Positions 6,481-10,499 of a DNA stretch of 10,499 nucleotides are shown piece after piece; the stretch's first letter is position 1, and each line of letters opens with the position of its first letter. The DNA is from Candidatus Omnitrophota bacterium. Lineage in GTDB: Bacteria; Omnitrophota; Gorgyraeia; Gygaellales; Profunditerraquicolaceae. The notes beneath the pieces are model-generated. The model was not told where the DNA came from and ran no database searches. It saw nothing but the letters and a program-made list of their open reading frames with translations. Both the position numbers and the translations under genes were made by a program. Location of the stretch: NCBI GenBank assembly GCA_023247875.1, contig JAHFFQ010000025.1, forward strand, positions 1-10,499, written 5' to 3'.

Positions 6481-6508
6481 TTGACAATAAACATATTAGT
6501 TCTATAAT
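6481..6508 (+). promoter_or_regulatory. Near-ideal sigma-70 promoter of the PilZ gene
   Basis: TTGACA (6481-6486) and TATAAT (6503-6508) are both perfect consensus hexamers, with a 16-base A/T-rich spacer. The predicted start near 6515 leaves a leader of about 68 bases. It lies 15 bases after repeat copy A. Confidence 0.85.
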
Positions 6509-6582
6509 ATTTTATATCGACGAGAGTTAGAGAAATATGCTTGATTGATTCCCGCCTCTCCGTAAACTAAGAGATAGGCAAA

Positions 6583-7098
6583 ATGAAAAAAGGAAAGCGA
6601 AAAGACGAAAATAAGCAGATAGGCGGCGTAAAGGCCTCCGATCATTTGCAATTAATAGAACGCCGCCATTTTATCCGGCACCCATTGTCTCTGCCTCTTG
6701 TTTACAAGGTTATGAAGCAGGCAAAAGATCGGGGCCGGCAAGATTTACGATCTGAAACCATTAATGTGAGTGTAGGAGGATTATTGTTTCCGGCAAAACA
6801 TCCTGTTGAACCAAATTCTATGATCGAGATAGAGATGCCTTTTGAGGATAAGATCTTTAACTTGAAAGCAAAAGTTGTCCGTTGCGTTAATAATTCAGAG
6901 ACAAAACTTTATGATATAGCGGTAAGTTTTTTCAGGCTTCATGAGGCTTTTAAGGCAAAAATGATCGAGCAAATTTATCTTATTTCAGAATACCGGGATT
7001 TGCTTAGTTTGCAATTAGGTAAAGAGATTCCCCTTGAAGAAGCATCTCGAAAATGGATAAAGCGATATTCAGACAGATTCAAAAGACTTTATTGGTAG
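6583..7098 (+). CDS. PilZ-domain protein, probable cyclic-di-GMP binder
   Basis: PilZ domains bind cyclic-di-GMP and pass the signal to motility, adhesion or export machinery. In this 171-residue protein the RxxxR motif is R28-HFI-R32, within ERRHFIRHPL, and the (D/N)xSxxG motif is N61-V-S63-VG-G66, within TINVSVGGLLF. Both sit at the expected spacing for one PilZ barrel covering about 24-125. The first 23 residues are lysine-rich. The C-terminal part (126-171) is helical and ends in a basic aromatic tail, WIKRYSDRFKRLYW, which could contact a partner; that is inference. No other domain or signal peptide is seen. The ribosome binding site is weak (GAGA eight bases before the ATG, AGG four before), in contrast with the very strong promoter. 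Base composition is A/T-rich relative to the first half of the window. Confidence 0.9.
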   Translation: MKKGKRKDENKQIGGVKASDHLQLIERRHFIRHPLSLPLVYKVMKQAKDRGRQDLRSETINVSVGGLLFPAKHPVEPNSMIEIEMPFEDKIFNLKAKVVRCVNNSETKLYDIAVSFFRLHEAFKAKMIEQIYLISEYRDLLSLQLGKEIPLEEASRKWIKRYSDRFKRLYW

Positions 7099-7135
7099 TA
7101 ATCCTTTGCGCCCAAAATGTACCCATCGAAATTCC

Positions 7136-7191
7136 GGGGACACAACCATTAATTATAGTAGCGAGTGGCTTGAACAGGCAGGAAGAGCCGC
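7136..7191 (+). repeat. Intergenic direct repeat, copy B
   Basis: This copy has GGGGACACAA (7136-7145), TTAATTATA, and the core GGCTTGAAC-AGGCAGGAAG-AGCC (7167-7189). GTGGCTT (7165-7171) can pair with GAGCCGC (7185-7191) over seven positions, including two U-G pairs, leaving the conserved purine-rich part in the loop. It ends 12 bases before the AAAGGAG of the TrkA_C gene. No separate promoter or terminator is convincing in this 118-base gap. Confidence 0.7.
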
Positions 7192-7216
7192 GATAAGGCA
7201 TAGAAAGGAGCAATAA

Positions 7217-7906
7217 ATGATTGCTTTATTCAGTTTGCTGGTAATCGTCATACTTTCTATCATTGTGGTAAGGATAGGCTCTATTGCTTTGGAACTTACC
7301 GGGTTATCCACCGAGATAGCTTCTTTCCAGGCCCAATCGGCTTTTTCCGGGGTAGGTTTTACCACGGTGGAATCGGAAACTATAGTTACGCATCCGGTGT
7401 GCAGGCGGATTATCCGGATCCTCATCCTTATGGGAAGTGCCGGGGTAACCACCTCTATTGCCACGCTGGTTTTGGCATTCATGGGGCAGTCGGGTAAAGG
7501 GGTTATTGAAAGAGGAGAAGTATTAGTATTGGGACTGTTAGCCATATTCTTTTTTGCCCGCTCCAGGCATATTTATAACATGATGAAGATCATTATCATC
7601 AATGCCCTTAAACGCTGGACCACACTGCGCCTCTATGATTACGAGCAATTGTTCGGCCTGGGAGCAGGCTACGCTATCATGAAGATCACCATAAAAGAGG
7701 ACAATCCTTTAAAGGAAAAGCCGTTAAAGGAATTAAAATCCCAATTAGAAGGAGTGCTTATTCTGGCAATTTACCGCAAGGAGGGGAATAAGATCGAGTT
7801 TATCGGCGCCCCGCACGGCGAAGCGATCATCAAAGCGGATGACGAGTTGATCTGTTACGCCAAGGAAAATATGATAATAAAGAGTTTTTCATCAGCTTTA
7901 AGCTAA
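7217..7906 (+). CDS. Membrane protein with C-terminal TrkA_C (RCK_C) domain
   Basis: The N-terminal half is membrane-embedded, with hydrophobic segments at about 2-20, 64-90 and 101-116. Between the first two lies SFQAQSAFSGVGFTT (36-50), which reads like the pore loop and filter of Trk/Ktr-type potassium transporters. The soluble C-terminal half (about 150-225: GYAIMKITIKEDNPL, then LEGVLILAIYRKEG and ADDELICYAKEN) matches the TrkA_C/RCK_C regulatory fold, which binds small ligands in ion-transport proteins. No nucleotide-binding TrkA_N domain is present. The length (229 aa) is right for the stand-alone family usually labelled TrkA C-terminal-domain protein. Ion transport or its regulation is a family-based inference. 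AAAGGAG lies six bases before the ATG. It is followed by repeat copy C and the next gene after 51 bases. Confidence 0.85.
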   Translation: MIALFSLLVIVILSIIVVRIGSIALELTGLSTEIASFQAQSAFSGVGFTTVESETIVTHPVCRRIIRILILMGSAGVTTSIATLVLAFMGQSGKGVIERGEVLVLGLLAIFFFARSRHIYNMMKIIIINALKRWTTLRLYDYEQLFGLGAGYAIMKITIKEDNPLKEKPLKELKSQLEGVLILAIYRKEGNKIEFIGAPHGEAIIKADDELICYAKENMIIKSFSSALS

Positions 7907-7910
7907 ATGG

Positions 7911-7934
7911 GGCTTTGAGCAGGCAGGAGCTGCC
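7911..7934 (+). repeat. Intergenic direct repeat, copy C (core only)
   Basis: This copy holds only the core: GGCTTTGAGC, then AGGCAGGAGCTGCC. The GGGGACAC and TTAATTA blocks of copies A and B are missing. It can form a five-base-pair hairpin (GGCAG/CTGCC, loop GAG), a different fold from A and B. It lies seven bases before the AAAAGGAGGA ribosome binding site of the small basic protein gene. Confidence 0.6.
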
Positions 7935-7957
7935 AATAAAAAAAGGAGGATAAAGTA

Positions 7958-8089
7958 ATGGCAATGGTTAATTATTCGTTTCAAAAGAACCTTAAGGAGC
8001 AGGCAAGAAAAAAGAAGCAAGAGGCGAAAAGATTGGCGAAGCTGAATAAGAAGATGGCCAAGTTACAGGAAATTCCGGAAGCCAAATGA
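7958..8089 (+). CDS. Small lysine-rich protein (43 aa)
   Basis: A 43-residue protein, MAMVNYSFQKNLKEQARKKK continuing with a Lys/Glu/Ala-rich helix to a TGA at 8087. About a third of its residues are lysine or arginine and it has no cysteine. Short proteins starting with a YSFQK-like motif followed by RKKKQEAK recur in bacterial genomes without a known function, as far as I recall. A single amphipathic or coiled-coil helix binding nucleic acid or a ribosome is possible but unproven. Reality is supported by an excellent ribosome binding site (AAAAGGAGGA, eight bases from GG to ATG) and by an ATGA overlap with the protease gene downstream. It is too short for most gene callers. Confidence 0.8.
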   Translation: MAMVNYSFQKNLKEQARKKKQEAKRLAKLNKKMAKLQEIPEAK

Positions 8090-8877
8090 AAAAAGAGGCC
8101 GGGAAGATTATAGTTTTTGTTGCGGTTCTCAGTATTTTGAGCGCTGCTGCCTATGCGCTGATTTTTAATTATGCCAAAACCGCCATGGGCCTGTTCTTAG
8201 GGGTATTTATCCTGATGTGGTGCCCGGCGCTCGCAGGTTTTATTACGCAGTTTATTTATGAACGGAACCTGCGCGGCTTTGGCTGGGGCCTGGCAAATTT
8301 ATACTGGTATCTACTAAGCTATTTTTTGCCCGCAGTAAGCGGTATCATGGCCTATGGGTTTATCTGGATAACCGGGTTAGGCCGGATCAACCCGGGCTAT
8401 CAGTTTAATTTCTTTCATTTCGCGGCCTTTGGAATAATTATGCATATTGCCTTCGCCGCGGGGGAAGAGATCGGCTGGCGGGGCTTTCTGGTCCCCAACC
8501 TGTTTCGCACCATGAGTTTTACCAAAACATGCTTTTTAAGCGGGATCATCTGGTCAGCCTGGCATTTTCCCCTGATTATATCCCATAAATACCTGGGTAG
8601 TATTCCGGTTGGGGTAAGCCTTGCTCAACTGACTGTCATATTATTAGCAATGAGCTTTATCATCAACTGGATACGCCTTAAATCGGGAAGCGTTTGGACG
8701 GCAGTCTTATTGCACGCCAGCCATAACCTTTATATGCAGAATCTTTTTGATCCCATAACAACCCTTACCAGCCCGCTTGCGCATTATTTTTCAGGGGAAA
8801 ACGGATTTGCGCTGATAGCGGTATATGGTTTAGCCGGATTTATATTCTGGAAAAAGAGGGCCAGCCTGCCGGGATGA
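8086..8877 (+). CDS. CPBP-family intramembrane metalloprotease
   Basis: This 263-residue polytopic inner-membrane protein has all three catalytic motifs of the CPBP (Abi, Rce1-like) family: E127-E128-xxx-R132 in GEEIGWRGF, W156-xxx-H160 in IIWSAWHFP, and H210-xxx-N214 in LLHASHN. Glu, His and His/Asn ligand sets of this kind form an intramembrane glutamate-dependent protease. Hydrophobic segments lie at about 7-27, 32-55, 72-95, 108-125, 147-165, 177-195 and 238-255. Known members process prenylated proteins, bacteriocins or anti-sigma factors; the substrate here is unknown. It overlaps the 43-residue protein upstream (ATGA) and the glycosyltransferase-type gene downstream (ATGA), so the three are probably made together. 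The start has only a weak GGA upstream and probably relies on coupling. Confidence 0.93.
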   Translation: MKKEAGKIIVFVAVLSILSAAAYALIFNYAKTAMGLFLGVFILMWCPALAGFITQFIYERNLRGFGWGLANLYWYLLSYFLPAVSGIMAYGFIWITGLGRINPGYQFNFFHFAAFGIIMHIAFAAGEEIGWRGFLVPNLFRTMSFTKTCFLSGIIWSAWHFPLIISHKYLGSIPVGVSLAQLTVILLAMSFIINWIRLKSGSVWTAVLLHASHNLYMQNLFDPITTLTSPLAHYFSGENGFALIAVYGLAGFIFWKKRASLPG

Positions 8878-10499
8878 TTTACAAGCCCATGAATTTATAT
8901 CCTAAAATCAGGCAGCATAAAAACATTATTCAGATCATCTTGCTGGTCGTCCTTTGTTTTTTAATCTATGCCCCATCCCTTGGCAATGGTTTTATCTGGG
9001 ATGACGATACCAATCTTTACAAGAATCCGTGGGTCCAGAAAACAGACGGGCTGCAGGATATTTGGTTCTCCCATAAAATATACCAGTATTATCCTGTTGA
9101 TTTCACCTCTTTTTGGCTTGAACATAAGCTTTGGGGGCTGGATCCTTTTGGTTACCATGCCGTAAACTTGATCCTCCATATTTTAAACGTACTCTTAGTC
9201 TTTTGGGTAGTGCGCAAACTTTACAGGCGGCTTGCCTTCCCGGTAGCTTTACTGTTTACCGTTCATCCCATTCAGGTTGAGACAGTCGCCTGGATCACTG
9301 AACGCAAGAACCTGCTTAGCCTGTTTTTCTTTTTATGGGCAATACTGTCATATCTGCGTTTTGACTCTACGCGCAAGAGAAGGGATTATTTGCTTACAGT
9401 CTTGATGTTTACCTGCGCTTTGTTAAGCAAGTCCATTGCCGTATGTTTTATCTTTTTCCCTGCCCTATATAAATGGTGGAAGGATGGGAGGGTGGCCCGG
9501 CAGGAGATCAGGCTCTCATTTACTCTCGCAGCCATAGGCCTTTTTCTGGCGCTCTACGCTCTTTATCTGGAATTTTACCAGGTAGGGGCGCGAGGAAGCG
9601 CGTTTAATTTGACTTTCCTGGAACGCCTTGCCTTATCCGGGAGAATAATACTTTTTTATCCGTATAAGATTATCTTCCCTTTTAATTTCATATTCTTTTA
9701 TCCCCGCTGGACAATAGATGTAAATGTGTGGTGGCAATGGCTTTTCTTCCTGGCCGCTATGCTTATCCCGGCAGCCCTTTTTATTTACAGGGGGAGGATC
9801 GGCAGGGGGGCATTGGCACTGTTTATTTTTTACGTAATTTCTATTTTTCCGGTACTCGGTTTTCTAAATGTTTATGGAATGCAGTTTGCCTATGTTGCGG
9901 ACCACTTCAGCTATCTCTCCACTCCCGGGCTGATCTTGTTGATTTGCGCCGGGATCACTTTATTATTGGACCGGTTGAAAACCAGGATTACATTTTTATC
10001 CTCTATTGGATATAAAATCCTGAGCCGGGGTTTTTTTATCCTTATTATAATTTATATGTGCAGCAAGAGCATAGAGTTGACCAAAAATTACAAAAATGAG
10101 ATGGTACTTTGGAGCAATTTAGCCAGGGACAATCCAAGGTGCCTAGTGGCTTATGACAGCCTTGCGGAAGAATACAGGGATATCGGAGAAAAATGGAAAG
10201 TCGTTGATTTATACAAGAAAGCCGTAAGCATAAATCCCGCTGCCCAGGAAGCATATTATAATCTTGGTAACGCATATTGTAATCTCGGCAATTATGAGGA
10301 GGCTATAAAAGCGTATGAGAAAGCAATTCAAATCGATCCGGGTTACCTCCAGGCCATTAATAATCTGGCTTCAACGTATGCAGATATGGGGAAAATCGAA
10401 AAAGCTATAGGGTTATGGAACAAAGCAGTGGAAGCCGATCCGGCCTTCGCGACAGCGCATTTTAATTTGATCAGATTTTATTTTGCGCAGAAGAAATAT
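8874..10499 (+). CDS. TMTC/PMT-like polytopic glycosyltransferase-type protein with C-terminal TPRs (3' end outside window)
   Basis: The frame is open from ATG 8874 to the window edge, giving 542 residues. Residues 19-37 are hydrophobic and are followed by GNGFIWDDDTNLYKNP (37-52), where the Asp cluster resembles the catalytic loop of GT-C enzymes using lipid-linked sugars. TVHPIQVETVAWITERKNLL (129-148) is characteristic of the TMTC-like/TPR glycosyltransferase group. About ten further hydrophobic segments run to about residue 400. From about 424 come three TPRs, each ending in a NP or DP turn (SINP, QIDP, EADP), and the start of a fourth. TMTC proteins are O-mannosyltransferases in animals; bacterial relatives are uncharacterised, so protein or envelope glycosylation is inference. 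The TPRs probably bind the acceptor or a partner. The ATG overlaps the CPBP stop by four bases. Confidence 0.88.
   Translation, partial: MIYKPMNLYPKIRQHKNIIQIILLVVLCFLIYAPSLGNGFIWDDDTNLYKNPWVQKTDGLQDIWFSHKIYQYYPVDFTSFWLEHKLWGLDPFGYHAVNLILHILNVLLVFWVVRKLYRRLAFPVALLFTVHPIQVETVAWITERKNLLSLFFFLWAILSYLRFDSTRKRRDYLLTVLMFTCALLSKSIAVCFIFFPALYKWWKDGRVARQEIRLSFTLAAIGLFLALYALYLEFYQVGARGSAFNLTFLERLALSGRIILFYPYKIIFPFNFIFFYPRWTIDVNVWWQWLFFLAAMLIPAALFIYRGRIGRGALALFIFYVISIFPVLGFLNVYGMQFAYVADHFSYLSTPGLILLICAGITLLLDRLKTRITFLSSIGYKILSRGFFILIIIYMCSKSIELTKNYKNEMVLWSNLARDNPRCLVAYDSLAEEYRDIGEKWKVVDLYKKAVSINPAAQEAYYNLGNAYCNLGNYEEAIKAYEKAIQIDPGYLQAINNLASTYADMGKIEKAIGLWNKAVEADPAFATAHFNLIRFYFAQKKY

Noticed and set aside
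6417..6490. Integron attC-like site at repeat A
   Set aside because: No matching RYYYAAC/GTTRRRY pair flanks the repeat, and no integrase gene is present in the window.
7131..7159. Separate promoter for the TrkA_C gene using TATAGT at 7154-7159
   Set aside because: The -10 is plausible but there is no -35 at suitable spacing; the similarity may only reflect the repeat's A/T-rich block.
6417..7191. Complete insertion sequence or MITE
   Set aside because: The copies are direct, with no inverted GTGTCCCC partner, no target duplication that I can see, and no transposase frame.
9728..10275. Short open frames on both strands within the last 800 bases
   Set aside because: They overlap the uninterrupted glycosyltransferase/TPR frame, which has clear domain motifs; they are shadows in other frames.

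Overview
The window is a compact stretch of bacterial chromosome with conserved housekeeping genes in its first half and a looser, accessory-looking second half. Protein style suggests an uncultivated Gram-negative-type lineage, with Omnitrophota as the best guess: a DUF5679 zinc ribbon, a four-cysteine L28, a PilZ protein with a basic C-terminal tail, and a glycosyltransferase fused to TPRs. This assignment is from memory of family style; no marker was searched.

Region 1 (1-5465, + strand): the C-terminal end of an M16 zinc peptidase (partial), then a CNNM/CBS membrane protein joined to it by a TAATG overlap. A clear promoter starts a second unit: a 50-residue DUF5679 zinc-ribbon protein, the ribosomal silencing factor rsfS, argS and recJ. 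rsfS has no ATG, GTG or TTG at its proper N-terminus and appears to start at AUA behind a good Shine-Dalgarno. argS has no Shine-Dalgarno at all. argS and recJ overlap by one base.

Region 2 (5458-5825): rpmB (L28) lies on the minus strand and converges on recJ, with an 8-base overlap that holds a compact intrinsic terminator for recJ. Its promoter is interleaved with a plus-strand promoter for the next gene.

Region 3 (5826-7216): an unrecognised secreted or anchored protein and a PilZ-domain protein, both visibly richer in A/T than their neighbours. The PilZ gene has a promoter with perfect -35 and -10 hexamers and lies between two direct copies of an intergenic element.

Region 4 (7217-10499): an apparent operon of a small membrane protein with a TrkA_C domain, a 43-residue lysine-rich protein, a CPBP-family intramembrane protease, and a polytopic TMTC/PMT-like glycosyltransferase-type protein with C-terminal TPRs that runs off the window. 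The last three are linked by ATGA overlaps.

The most unusual feature is a short intergenic motif (GGCTTGA, then CAGGCAGGA, then GCC) that occurs three times in the same orientation, before the PilZ, TrkA_C and small-basic-protein genes. I found no complete mobile element, CRISPR array, tRNA or rRNA. No gene-free stretch exceeds 300 bases. I cannot claim a new defence or metabolic system here.
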